Shown: positions 1 to 9,265, counted from the first letter of the stretch. The stretch is DNA of 36,871 bases from Thioalkalivibrio sp. (GCF_007692535.1 NZ_REBW01000061.1:1-36871), one strand, 5' to 3'. The notes: generated by a model not told the origin, from the sequence alone. Made by a program: numbers and translations.

Positions 1-154
1 GAATGGCTCCGTGGCAGGGAAAACGGCGCGATGAAATGCCGCCATCCTGATGCCTGGCCGGCCCGCACTGCAAGCGTGCAACGCCCCGCCCCGGGCATGG
101 TCACCGACGCCCGGCCGCGATAGCGAGCGCTGGAAGAAGCTGGACCCAAGGCCG

Positions 155-1573
155 CTAGGGGAGGGTCTTGAACGCTTCCAGGGCGGCTTCGCGGCTGGTT
201 TTCAGGTCGACGACGGGGTCGGGGTAGCCGGGGGGCTTGCGGTCGCTTTGCCAGGGGGCGTGTATCTTCGCGTCGGGCATGGCTTCGAGTTCGGGCACGT
301 AGCGGCGCACGTAGGTGCCGTCCGTGTCGAAGCGCTGGCCCTGAAGCACGGGGTTGAAAATGCGGAAGTAGGGTGCGGCGTCGGCACCGCTGCCAGCGGC
401 CCACTGCCAGCCAAGGGTGTTGGAGGCCAGGTCTGCATCGACCAGGGTGTCCCAGAACCAGCGGGCGCCGTGCAGCCAGTGCAGGCGCAGGTTCTTGGTG
501 AGCAGCGAGGCGACGATCATTCGGGTGCGGTTGTGCATCCACCCCGTCTGCCAGAGTTCGCGCATGCCGGCATCGACGATCGGGATGCCCGTGCGACCCT
601 GTTGCCAGGCCTGCAGGTCCTGCTTCGATTCGCGCCAGGGGAAGTGCTGAAAACGTGGGTTCAGGGGTTCTTCGGTGGTCTGCGGGAAATGGTAGATCAG
701 GTGATGGCCGAACTCGCGCCAGCCGAGTTCGCGCACGAAATGCTCCGCGCCGCCGGCGTCCAGGTCCAGGCCCGCCTCGCGCAGGTTCCAGACGATCTGC
801 CGCGGTGAGATCTCGCCGAAATGCAGGTGCGGCGACAGCCGCGAAGTGCCGTCGCGGCCGGGCAGTTCGCGGCCTTTGGCATAGGCGCGGACCGAGTCCT
901 CGACAAAGGATTGCAGGCGTTCCAGGGCGCCCGCCTCTCCGGGTGTCCAGTGCTCGGCCAGGCCTTGGTCCCAACGGATGCGTGGCAGGAGATCGAGGGC
1001 CTCCAGATGTTCGGATCGCGGCCAGTCCTCGCCAGCGCGTGCCGCCGCACCCGGCCCAGGCAGGTGTGGCGGCACGGTCCCGGGGGCGGTGTCGATGCCG
1101 GCCTTCCGACAGGCCTTCCAGAACGGCGAGAACACCTTGTACGGGTCACCGCTACCCGTGGCGATCTGCCATGGCTCGTGCAGCAGAGCGGCATTGAAGC
1201 TGGTGGCCGTGAGGCCGGCTTCGCGCAGGGCCTTCTTGATCTCCTGGTCGCGGCGGATCACCGCCGGTTCGTATAGGCGGTTCCAGAAGACCGCATCGGC
1301 GCCGGTTTCGCGCGCCAGATCCAGCAGTGTCGCAAGGCTGGCTCCGCGGCGCAGGATCAGACGGCTTCCGGCCTGCGCCAGGGCCTCGTCCATCCGCGCA
1401 AGGCTGTGGTGCAGCCACCAGTTCGAGGCGGCACCGGGCTGCCACGGTGCCTCTTCTTCCGGCGCATGGATGAACACCGGGATCACCGGCAGGCCGCGCT
1501 CGGCGGCCGCGCTCAGCGCCGGCTGATCGGCCAGGCGCAGATCGCGGCGGAGCCAAACCAACGTCGCAGCCAT
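155..1573 (-). CDS. phrB: Deoxyribodipyrimidine (CPD class I) photolyase
   Basis: Translation from MAATLVWLRRDLRLADQPAL, with DGTSRLSPHLHFGEISPRQI, WQQGRTGIPIVDAGMRELWQTGWMHNRTRMIVASLLTK and DADLASNTLGWQWAAGSGADAAPYFRIFNP, typical of class I photolyases. Start set at 1573, where it overlaps the upstream SDR stop (TGATG). Confidence 0.94.
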   Translation of the reverse strand: MAATLVWLRRDLRLADQPALSAAAERGLPVIPVFIHAPEEEAPWQPGAASNWWLHHSLARMDEALAQAGSRLILRRGASLATLLDLARETGADAVFWNRLYEPAVIRRDQEIKKALREAGLTATSFNAALLHEPWQIATGSGDPYKVFSPFWKACRKAGIDTAPGTVPPHLPGPGAAARAGEDWPRSEHLEALDLLPRIRWDQGLAEHWTPGEAGALERLQSFVEDSVRAYAKGRELPGRDGTSRLSPHLHFGEISPRQIVWNLREAGLDLDAGGAEHFVRELGWREFGHHLIYHFPQTTEEPLNPRFQHFPWRESKQDLQAWQQGRTGIPIVDAGMRELWQTGWMHNRTRMIVASLLTKNLRLHWLHGARWFWDTLVDADLASNTLGWQWAAGSGADAAPYFRIFNPVLQGQRFDTDGTYVRRYVPELEAMPDAKIHAPWQSDRKPPGYPDPVVDLKTSREAALEAFKTLP

Positions 1574-2343
1574 CAGCGCAGACGTACCATCGGGCGCACG
1601 GCGGTGAAGCCGCCGTCCACCGGCAGGATCTGACCCGTGATCCAACCGGCCTCGTCCGACAGAAGCCATGCGGCGGCACGGGCCTGGTCCTCGGCCTGGG
1701 CGTAGCGGCCCAGTGGATACTGGGCGGTGATCTGCTCCTCTGCGCCCTTGGTGGCAAAAAGGCGCTCTGTGGCACCCGTGCGGGTCAGGCCCGGAGCAAT
1801 GCCGTTGATACGCAAGCCCTGTGCGGCATAGGTGGCCGCCGTGGCGGGGATGAGGCTGGCGACCGCCCCCTTGGCTGCCGCGATCGCCTCGTGGTTCGAC
1901 ACGCCAATCAGCGAGACGACGGAGCTGAACAGGACTGCGGCGCCGGCGGAATCGCTGGCCTTGACCCGCCCCTGGACCCATGCGCGCAGGGTGAAGAAGG
2001 CGCTGTCCAGGTTCGCGGCCAGGCAATCCCGGTACTGGGCGTCGGTGGTGCGGTGCAGGGGCGCGAGCAGCGTGGTTCCCGCGCAGTGTGCCAGGTGCGT
2101 CGGCGCCTCGCCGAGATGTTCGGTCGCCTCGGCGAAGGCCGCCTGTGCGCCTTCCGGAAGGCTCACGTCGGCTTCGATGGCGACGGCTTGCAGGCCTTTG
2201 GGCAGATCCGCCATGACCGCATCGAGGCGGCTTCGGTCACGGCCGACGAGGGCTACGTGGTAGGCCGTGGGTTCGATGGTATGCAACAGCGCACGGCCCA
2301 CTCCTCCGGTGGCGCCGGTGACGACGAGCGAGTTCGGGCGCAT
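1573..2343 (-). CDS. SDR family NAD(P)-dependent oxidoreductase
   Basis: TGATGGVGRA cofactor motif, LAHCAGTT, later AKGAV segment, C-terminal GQILPVDGGFTA; start/stop overlap with the photolyase. Confidence 0.9.
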   Translation of the reverse strand: MRPNSLVVTGATGGVGRALLHTIEPTAYHVALVGRDRSRLDAVMADLPKGLQAVAIEADVSLPEGAQAAFAEATEHLGEAPTHLAHCAGTTLLAPLHRTTDAQYRDCLAANLDSAFFTLRAWVQGRVKASDSAGAAVLFSSVVSLIGVSNHEAIAAAKGAVASLIPATAATYAAQGLRINGIAPGLTRTGATERLFATKGAEEQITAQYPLGRYAQAEDQARAAAWLLSDEAGWITGQILPVDGGFTAVRPMVRLR

Positions 2344-2426
2344 GGTCGACTCCTTCTGTCTCTGGTTGAGCGATATCCGTGGGGCAACGGGCCGGAAGCG
2401 CGAACGGCTTCCGGCTTCCCGGGTCC

Positions 2427-3425
2427 TCAGTGTGCTCGGGGATCGAGCAGTTGCCGGCTTAGCGTGTCGGCTGCCTGCAGCGGATCGGCAGGCAGCGTGA
2501 CCAGTTGGCGCGGGGTGTCCAGCCCGGCCAGCTCGGCAGCCCCGCTACCGGAAAGGTAGGCGGGCACTCCGTCTTCGGACAGCAGTCGGCGCAGGCGTTC
2601 GATTTCGTGGTCGTGGACCGAGCGTGCCGGGGTATGGACGACGAGCGCTGGCGAATGCAGGTGCCCGGTCAGCGCCTGCATTGCGGGCGCGGTGATGACG
2701 TCCTGCAGCGGCAGGAGCCGCAGACCCTGCCGCGCGCTGGCCAGCAGCACCAGCATGCCGCCGATGCGCCGATGGCCGGCACCCAGGACCACGCAGGGGC
2801 TGGGCGGTCCTTCGCAGAGCAGGAGCGCCGAGCGCAGTTGTTCGGTCAGGGACGACAGCGCCCAGGAGGCGAAAACCGCCAGACGAGCCTCGACAGCCGG
2901 GTCATGGCGTGCCTGGTCGCGAAGCGCGGTGTACGTCTCGAGAAAGGCTTTTTCGTGCACGCCCTCCCAGCCGTGGCGCATCACCAATCGGGCATGGGCG
3001 CGCTCGAGTTCCACCGTGCTGAGTTCCCGTGTGGCCTCCAGCAGTGCCTCCGAGAGCGGGTCGAGCACGTGCGGCGCGAGGCCACCCTGGACGGCTGGTG
3101 CGCGCTCGTCCGGCCGCGACGTCCCGGGGGCGCCCAGCGAGTCGTGGCCGTTCGGGCCGGGCCCGTGCAGGTCGTGCTGCAGGACCCGCCCCACTTGCGA
3201 GACGGCCACGCCTTCGTCGAGCAGCGACAAGATACGCCGGATGCGGGCAATATCGTCTGCACTGTAGAGCCGGTGCCCCTTGGGGGTCCGCAGCGGCTGG
3301 ATCAGCCCGTAGCGGCGCTCCCACGCACGCAGGGTGACCGGATTGATCCCGGTCTCTGCGCAGACGTGGCGGATCGGGAACAATCCGTCCGTTGGTGGGA
3401 TATCGCTGTCAGTAGGGTGAGGCAT
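2427..3425 (-). CDS. MerR family transcriptional regulator with C-terminal B12-binding-like domain (LitR/CarH/BluR-like)
   Basis: MerR HTH: FPIRHVCAETGINPVTLRAWERRYGLIQPLRTPKGHRLYSADDIARIRRI. C-terminal CVVLGAGHRRIGGMLVLLASARQGLRLLPL resembles a cobalamin-binding fold. ATG at 3425 preferred over the listed TTG at 3440. Confidence 0.88.
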   Translation of the reverse strand: MPHPTDSDIPPTDGLFPIRHVCAETGINPVTLRAWERRYGLIQPLRTPKGHRLYSADDIARIRRILSLLDEGVAVSQVGRVLQHDLHGPGPNGHDSLGAPGTSRPDERAPAVQGGLAPHVLDPLSEALLEATRELSTVELERAHARLVMRHGWEGVHEKAFLETYTALRDQARHDPAVEARLAVFASWALSSLTEQLRSALLLCEGPPSPCVVLGAGHRRIGGMLVLLASARQGLRLLPLQDVITAPAMQALTGHLHSPALVVHTPARSVHDHEIERLRRLLSEDGVPAYLSGSGAAELAGLDTPRQLVTLPADPLQAADTLSRQLLDPRAH

Positions 3426-3455
3426 ACAAGGATTGTACAATATCTGTACACAAAT
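3423..3455. promoter_or_regulatory. Candidate operator: three 11-bp direct repeats CATACAAGGAT / TGTACAATATC / TGTACACAAAT
   Basis: CATACA at 3423, TGTACA at 3434 and 3445, an exact 11-bp step. Overlaps the regulator start codon and lies between divergent genes. Confidence 0.55.
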
Positions 3456-3589
3456 GCCACGCCTCTTTCCAACTTATTCGCACGACAGTGTCGACAACGG
3501 TCCGGTCTGGTGGCCCCTATCTGGATCGAGGGGAATTTTTCCACTGCTGCGGGAATCCATCAACCATGGGCAACGACAAAGAGCAAGCA

Positions 3590-5467
3590 ATGTCGATCAT
3601 CACCGGGGTATCGGGTACACGCGGCGCTGGCTGGGGCGCCCTCGCGGGCCTGGCCCTGACCGGCGTCTTCTGGTTGGGTACGGCGCAGGTGCTGCTGGCG
3701 ACCGAATCACGCTCTGCCATGGCGGACAGCATTTCGCCCTACCTGCAGCTGCACGCCGACGACCCCGTGCAGTGGCGTGACTGGAGTCCTGCGCTGCTGG
3801 AGGAGGCGCGGGCCACGGGGCGCCCGCTGCTGATCTCCAGCGGCTATTACGCCTGCCATTGGTGCCACGTGATGCAGGAGGAGAGCTTCAAGGACGCGGG
3901 CATCGCGGAGCGTCTGAACCGCGACTACATCCCGGTGAAGGTCGACCGCGAGCTGAACGCCGCGCTGGACCAGTACCTCCTCGAATTCCTTCGCGCCACC
4001 CGGGGCAGCGCCGGCTGGCCGCTGAACGTGGTGGTCCTTCCCTCCGGTGACGCCCTGGCCGGCGTCGTCTACGCGCCGCGGGATGACTTCGCCAGGTTCC
4101 TCGACGGCATCACGGCACGCCTGCGTCAGGACGGCGACGCGTTGACGGCGCTGGCCCGGGAGGGGCGGCTGGAACTGACCGCCCGGCTGCGCGAGGGCGA
4201 ACGGCCGCTGTCTGAAGCACGGGCGGCGCGCCTGCCACAGGTTCTTTGGGCGGCGATGGAGCGTGACGCCGACTTCCTCGGGGGTGGGTTTGGTGACCAG
4301 TCGAAGTTTCCGCGTGCCCCGGCACTGGACGCTCTGCTGCAGGCACGGGAGCAGGGTCGGGCGCCGGAGTGGGCGGACGAGTTTCTGGAAGTGACCCTGG
4401 AGGAGATGGCGCGGGCGGGGCTGCGGGACGTGATCGGCGGAGGGTTCTTCCGGTACTCGGAGACGCCGGACTGGGGCCGGCCGCACTTCGAGATCATGCT
4501 GGACGACCAGGCCCAGCTGGCGCGGGTGTACCTGCGCGCGGGGCGGCAGTTCGATCGCCCGGACTGGACCGAGGTCGGCCGCGGGACGCTGGCCTTCGTG
4601 CTGCGCGAGATGGCGCTCGAGGACGCAGCGGTGTTCGCGTCGGGGCTGTCGGCGCTGGACGACGCGGGCCGCGAGGGGGGCGTGTATCTCTGGACGCCGG
4701 GGGAGGTGGATGACGCCCTGCAGGGGCATCCGCATCCGGATCTGGTCCGGGCCTGGTTCCGGCTGGAGGGCGCGCCGACCTTTGAAGGCCGCTTCCTGCC
4801 CCAGCATCAGGAATCCCTTGCTGCCCTGGCGGAGCGTTTCGGGCTGCCGCTGAACGAAGCCCGTGAGCAGGTCGAGCAGGGCCGGCAGGCGCTGCTGCAA
4901 TATCGGCAGGCCCGCGGGGTGCCGCGGGATGAAAAGCAGTTGACCGGTCTGCACGGCTTGCTGCTGTCCGCATTTGCGGAACTGCACGACGATCCCGCGA
5001 TCGGCGCGGCAGGCGAGGAGCTGGCCGCACGGCTTCGTTCGCTGGCGGCAAGGCCCGGAGAACTGTCGCAATTGCTGGATCTGCCTCGGGACGTTGCGGG
5101 CGGGGCGGATCTTTCCGATTACGCCTACCTGGCGCAGGGGCTGCACGACTGGGCCGTGGCCACCGGAACCGGCGGTGACCGGACCGTGACCGGATTGCTG
5201 GAGGTCGCGTGGGCGGATTTCACCGATGCCGACGGCTGGCGCGCGGCGCGGGAACAGCCCTTGCCGGGGATGGTGGCGCAGCGTTTCCACACCGCCGTCC
5301 ACAATCCGTCGCCGACCAGCCTGATCCTGACGCTGAGCCGGGAATACGTTGGCGACAGCGAGACACTGTCCGAGCGGCTGGCCGACTTCGACCTGCGACC
5401 CGGCCGGGGCGTCGAGACCAGCCCGCAGGAGCACGCGCAACTGATCCTCCTGCTGACCCGCGGCTGA
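3590..5467 (+). CDS. Exported or membrane-anchored DUF255 thioredoxin-fold protein (YyaL/SPATA20-like)
   Basis: N-terminal hydrophobic segment WGALAGLALTGVFWLGTAQVLLA, then SISPYLQLHADDPVQWRDW...GRPLLISSGYYACHWCHVMQEESFKD with the CHWCHVM motif, and QSKFPRAPALDALL. Confidence 0.85.
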   Translation: MSIITGVSGTRGAGWGALAGLALTGVFWLGTAQVLLATESRSAMADSISPYLQLHADDPVQWRDWSPALLEEARATGRPLLISSGYYACHWCHVMQEESFKDAGIAERLNRDYIPVKVDRELNAALDQYLLEFLRATRGSAGWPLNVVVLPSGDALAGVVYAPRDDFARFLDGITARLRQDGDALTALAREGRLELTARLREGERPLSEARAARLPQVLWAAMERDADFLGGGFGDQSKFPRAPALDALLQAREQGRAPEWADEFLEVTLEEMARAGLRDVIGGGFFRYSETPDWGRPHFEIMLDDQAQLARVYLRAGRQFDRPDWTEVGRGTLAFVLREMALEDAAVFASGLSALDDAGREGGVYLWTPGEVDDALQGHPHPDLVRAWFRLEGAPTFEGRFLPQHQESLAALAERFGLPLNEAREQVEQGRQALLQYRQARGVPRDEKQLTGLHGLLLSAFAELHDDPAIGAAGEELAARLRSLAARPGELSQLLDLPRDVAGGADLSDYAYLAQGLHDWAVATGTGGDRTVTGLLEVAWADFTDADGWRAAREQPLPGMVAQRFHTAVHNPSPTSLILTLSREYVGDSETLSERLADFDLRPGRGVETSPQEHAQLILLLTRG

Positions 5468-5528
5468 GAGCCCGGGCCCGCCGCAAATCGGCGATAATCA
5501 TCTTTTTTCGCAGAATGGTGTGCAGTGT

Positions 5529-5984
5529 ATGACGACGGAAGGCAAAAACGGGAGCGGTAAAGCCTTTCTCGAGGCGTTCAACGGGGGCTTCGCCGGGATC
5601 CTGCATTGGCGCCAACTCGATGCGCTCTGGGAACGGCTGCGCGGCGATGCCGATGGTGCCTGGTACGTCTATGCGGTGGGGGAGCCGCCGCCTGCCGAGC
5701 CGGCCAGTGCCGGGCAACTGGACCGGTTCATCGCCGGGGTCGACAAGCTGCTGCGCGCCGAGCACCATCACGACTACTGCGGTGTGGTGTATGCCGACCG
5801 CACGGATGCGCCACGCCTGATCAAGATTTTCGACCCCAATCACCTGGGCTCCAGCTGCGGTTCTTCGGGGACCCGGGTGTTCCCCGGCTGGGTGCTGTCA
5901 CGGAACCCACCGGTCGATCTGCCGGCCGCGATGCCCCCGACGCGCAGCCGCCGCCGCTGGTGGCAGGCCATCTTCTCCGGCTGA
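5529..5984 (+). CDS. Conserved hypothetical protein
   Basis: Coherent ORF from ATG 5529 with coding-like composition: FNGGFAGILHWRQLDALWERL...YCGVVYADRTDAPRLIKIFDPNHLGSSCGSSG. Confidence 0.75.
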   Translation: MTTEGKNGSGKAFLEAFNGGFAGILHWRQLDALWERLRGDADGAWYVYAVGEPPPAEPASAGQLDRFIAGVDKLLRAEHHHDYCGVVYADRTDAPRLIKIFDPNHLGSSCGSSGTRVFPGWVLSRNPPVDLPAAMPPTRSRRRWWQAIFSG

Positions 5985-6002
5985 CGCGCCCCGGTTTCCT
6001 GA

Positions 6003-6455
6003 TTACGATCCGCCGCGCGACCGGTCGGTGGACCTGCCTTCGAGACGGCGCAGACACTCCAGGTAGGCGGTTTCGTCGGGTTGGCTGCCCGCGCGCTGCG
6101 CTTCCCACAGCGCCCGGCCCAGGCACTCGATCATCCGGTGTTCCGCCTCCATCGCGCCGTGGCGCGCGCTGAGTCCCCGGTGGATGTCACGGATGCCGGC
6201 CGGCCGGTTGGTGGCGGCCTGCTCGCGGATGCTGAGGTGCATCGCCAGGTGCAGGAAGGGATTGCCCTGGCCTCCCTCGGGCGGAAACTCGGCGGTCAGC
6301 GCGTGTTCCCGGTCGGCCAGCAGATCGTGGTATTCGGGGTGTTCGCGGATGAGTTCGGCGAGAGCGGCCTCCAAGGGCTCCAGAGACTGGCCGCTGCGGG
6401 CCTTGTCCCAGGCCTGGATGAACTGCTCGCGTAGCTGGTCTCGGTTTCCGAACAT
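6003..6455 (-). CDS. DUF1841 family protein
   Basis: MFGNRDQLREQFIQAWDKARSGQSLEPLEAALAELIREHPEYHDLL...NPFLHLAMHLSIREQAATNRPAGI is typical of DUF1841. Confidence 0.85.
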   Translation of the reverse strand: MFGNRDQLREQFIQAWDKARSGQSLEPLEAALAELIREHPEYHDLLADREHALTAEFPPEGGQGNPFLHLAMHLSIREQAATNRPAGIRDIHRGLSARHGAMEAEHRMIECLGRALWEAQRAGSQPDETAYLECLRRLEGRSTDRSRGGS

Positions 6456-6476
6456 GGTTCCTCCCGTGGCGCCCGC

Positions 6477-7124
6477 TCAGCCGGTGCCGGCGGCGGGGGC
6501 CTTGCTGCGGTACTCGCAGAGATCGTGGATCACGCACTGATGGCAGAGCGGGCGCCGCGCACGGCAGGTGTAGCGTCCGTGCAGGATCAGCCAGTGGTGG
6601 GCGTCCCGGCGGAACTCGGCGGGCGTGAAGCGCAGCAGCTTGCGTTCCACCTCCAGCGGCGTCTTTCCGGGGGCGATGCCGGTGCGGTTGGCGACCCGGA
6701 AGATGTGTGTGTCCACCGCGATGGTGGACTCACCGAAGGCCGTGTTCAGCACCACGTTGGCGGTCTTGCGGCCGACGCCGGGAAGCGCCTCCAGTGCCGC
6801 GCGCTCACGCGGCACCTCGCCGCCGTGATCGCGGATCAGGAGGTCGCAGGTCTTGATGATGTTGGCGGCCTTGCTGTTGAAGAGCCCGATGGTGCGGATG
6901 TGGGACTTCAGCCCTTCCAACCCCAGTTCCAGGATCGCCTCGGGCGTGCTCGCGATCGGGTAGAGGCGACGCGTTGCGCGGTTCACGCCGACATCGGTCG
7001 CCTGGGCCGACAGGATCACCGCCACCAGCAGTTCGAAGGGAGTGCGGTATTCGAGCTCGGTCGTGGGGGCGGGATCGATCTCGCGCAGGCGCTCGAAGAT
7101 CTCGCGCCGTTTGGCGGCATTCAT
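6477..7124 (-). CDS. nth: Endonuclease III
   Basis: TPFELLVAVILSAQATDVGVNRATRRLYP, LPGVGRKTANVVLNTAFGESTIAVDTHIFRVANRTG, C-terminal Cys cluster CRARRPLCHQCVIHDLC (4Fe-4S). Confidence 0.97.
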   Translation of the reverse strand: MNAAKRREIFERLREIDPAPTTELEYRTPFELLVAVILSAQATDVGVNRATRRLYPIASTPEAILELGLEGLKSHIRTIGLFNSKAANIIKTCDLLIRDHGGEVPRERAALEALPGVGRKTANVVLNTAFGESTIAVDTHIFRVANRTGIAPGKTPLEVERKLLRFTPAEFRRDAHHWLILHGRYTCRARRPLCHQCVIHDLCEYRSKAPAAGTG

Positions 7125-7196
7125 GCGCGCGGCGCCGCCGGTGTCAACGGAGCCACGGTTTCCGCGATCGGCAACGGCGGCTGTCTGCCGGCAGCC

Positions 7197-7634
7197 TCAG
7201 ACGTGCCGGAACAGGCCGACATTCGGAGGTGCCTCGCGCGGATTTCCGGTGGCCTCCTCGCGCAGGGAGTCGAGCATGGCCTTGTGTTCTTCCTCGAGCT
7301 TGTGCATCGCGTCGGCATCCAGTTTCGGCAGAATCACGTTGCTGATGAACGAACCCAGCTCGTCCATGCTGACGGCCCAGAACTTGTCGTTCAGGTGGAA
7401 CGAGTGGCGGGCGTGGGTGCCCATCGGGTAGCTGCTGAAGCGCACGCCCATGGTTGCCGAGAGATCGTCGTCGTTGGTCACGAAGTCCTTGGCGAAGTCG
7501 TACCACCACTTGTAGTACTTCTCCTGCAACTCGTTGTTGAAACCCTGGTTCTCGAAAAAGGCCGCAATGGTGCCGCGCGGCGCGAGACCATAGCGTGTAC
7601 CGCGCTTGCCGGCGAAGGGGAAGTGTCCAGCCAT
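7197..7634 (-). CDS. Uncharacterised protein between rnfE and nth
   Basis: ORF from MAGHFPFAGKRGTRYGLAPRGTIAAFFENQGFNNELQEKYYKWWYDFAKDFV; no family recognised. Start set at the internal ATG 7634. Confidence 0.7.
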   Translation of the reverse strand: MAGHFPFAGKRGTRYGLAPRGTIAAFFENQGFNNELQEKYYKWWYDFAKDFVTNDDDLSATMGVRFSSYPMGTHARHSFHLNDKFWAVSMDELGSFISNVILPKLDADAMHKLEEEHKAMLDSLREEATGNPREAPPNVGLFRHV

Positions 7635-7755
7635 GCCATTCTCCTGCGATTGGGGACTTCGGGCCGTTGGCCCGGATCGGAACATTAAAGCATTCTTATT
7701 TTACGGCCGCGAGCATGCGCTTCCGCGATGACCACAATCGCAACCGGGAAGGCAT

Positions 7756-7825
7756 GGTGGGCCATGCGGAAAGTTCGGTACCAGATCGCTTCGCCAGAGA
7801 CGCCGAACTTCCCGCATGGCCCACC
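7756..7825. repeat. 23-bp inverted repeat (one mismatch) with 24-nt loop downstream of the rnf operon
   Basis: GGTGGGCCATGCGGAAAGTTCGG (7756-7778) pairs with CCGAACTTCCCGCATGGCCCACC (7803-7825). Confidence 0.85.
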
Positions 7826-7829
7826 AGGT

Positions 7830-8522
7830 TCAGGTGTGCGAGGTGGCGGGTTGGGACTCGGGCGCGCCGGAAGGGATCGGTTTTGCCTCCAGGCGCGCGT
7901 CGATCAGGTTCTTCACCGCGATCAGCAGACCCATTGCCAGGAAGGCACCGGGCGGGAGCAGGGCCAGCAGGAAGCCGTGTTCCTGGGGGAAGATTTCAAT
8001 CCGCAGCTCGTGGCCCCATTCGCCGAAGAGCAGGTGGGCGTTGTCGAGCAGGCTGCCTTGTCCGATTACCTCGCGCAGGGCACCGATCGCGACCAGTACC
8101 CCGGTGAACCCGACACCCATGGCCAGCCCGTCCAGGGCCGCCCGGGGTACCGAATTGCGAGAGGCGAAGGCCTCGGCACGGCCGATGATGGCGCAGTTGG
8201 TCACGATCAGCGGGATGAAGATGCCCAGCACCAGGAACAGGCCGTGGAACCACGCATTCATCACCAGCTCGATCGCGGTCACCGCGGAGGCGATGATCAG
8301 TACATAGACCGGGATGCGGATCTCCGGCCGGACGTGCTCGCGCAGCAGCGACACCAGCGAGTTGGACACGACCAGGGTCACGATGGTCGCGATGCCGAGA
8401 CCGAGGGCGTTGACGACGGTGCCGGAGATCGCGAGCAGGGGACACAGGCCCAACAACTGGACCAGCCCCGGATTGTTGGTCCACAGACCCTCGCGGATGA
8501 TGTCGAGATAGGTGCTGTTCAT
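7830..8522 (-). CDS. rnfE: Ion-translocating oxidoreductase complex subunit E
   Basis: [18 protein letters not shown]...[21 protein letters not shown]...[21 protein letters not shown]. Confidence 0.96.
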   Translation of the reverse strand: MNSTYLDIIREGLWTNNPGLVQLLGLCPLLAISGTVVNALGLGIATIVTLVVSNSLVSLLREHVRPEIRIPVYVLIIASAVTAIELVMNAWFHGLFLVLGIFIPLIVTNCAIIGRAEAFASRNSVPRAALDGLAMGVGFTGVLVAIGALREVIGQGSLLDNAHLLFGEWGHELRIEIFPQEHGFLLALLPPGAFLAMGLLIAVKNLIDARLEAKPIPSGAPESQPATSHT

Positions 8523-9265
8523 GGCGTGGCCTCAACGGGTGGCGCGGGTACTGGCTGGGGCTCCTGCACCGGTCCCGGTGGTGTCGTCGGGTCGGGTATC
8601 TCCGGTGACAAGGCCTCAATGGGCAGGAGTTCGCCGTCGACGGGCGGCGGCGTGGCCAGCAGGGCCTCGGCGTTCTCCTGAAAATAGACCAGTGCATTGC
8701 GCACCGCCTGCACGACCGCGCGCGGAGTGATGGTGGCGCCGGTGAACTGGTCGAACACGCCGCCGTCCTTGCGCACCCGCCATTGTTCGATCGGCGGGTT
8801 CCCGAGCGAACGGCTGCGGAAGCCATGGATCCAGTCGGAGCGATCGGCCTCGATGTCGTCGCCGAGTCCGGGCGTCTCGCGGTGCTGCGTGACCCGGACA
8901 CCGAGCACGTGTCCGTCGGCGCTGATCCCGATCAGCAGGTGGATGTTGCCACTGTATCCATTGGGCGCGATCGCCGAAAGCGCCAGGCCGACGACCGCAT
9001 CGCCGCGGCGGGCGAACCAGGCCGGCAGAGCCTCTCCGCCGAGACGCGGGTCGCTCAGCAGGGCGTGGTCGGCCACCGGTTCGTTGTCATGATCCAGCCC
9101 CTCGAGCACCTGCGTGATGCGTACGCGGGTCATCGCGACCCGGTTCTCCGCGATGCGCGCCTCGGTACCGGAGTGAATCCAGGCCACGATCCCGGTCCCG
9201 GTCGCGGCGAACAGGCCCAGCAGCAGGGTGGTGATCACCATATCCCGGACGACGATCCTAGCCAT
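8519..9265 (-). CDS. rnfG: Ion-translocating oxidoreductase complex subunit G
   Basis: N-terminal [41 protein letters not shown] with flavinylation motif DQFTGAT. Confidence 0.95.
   Translation of the reverse strand: MARIVVRDMVITTLLLGLFAATGTGIVAWIHSGTEARIAENRVAMTRVRITQVLEGLDHDNEPVADHALLSDPRLGGEALPAWFARRGDAVVGLALSAIAPNGYSGNIHLLIGISADGHVLGVRVTQHRETPGLGDDIEADRSDWIHGFRSRSLGNPPIEQWRVRKDGGVFDQFTGATITPRAVVQAVRNALVYFQENAEALLATPPPVDGELLPIEALSPEIPDPTTPPGPVQEPQPVPAPPVEATP

Noticed and set aside
1574-2026. N-terminal extension of the 623-aa ORF upstream of the photolyase
   Set aside because: It lies out of frame across the SDR gene; photolyase homology begins at MAATLVWLRRDLR (1573).
3707-5440. 577-aa minus-strand ORF opposite DUF255
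   Set aside because: Antisense shadow ORF in GC-rich DNA; Gln/Arg/Pro-rich with no recognisable domain.
7756-7825. Classical rho-independent terminator of rnf
   Set aside because: Strong hairpin but no adjacent T-tract on the minus strand, so not called as a terminator.
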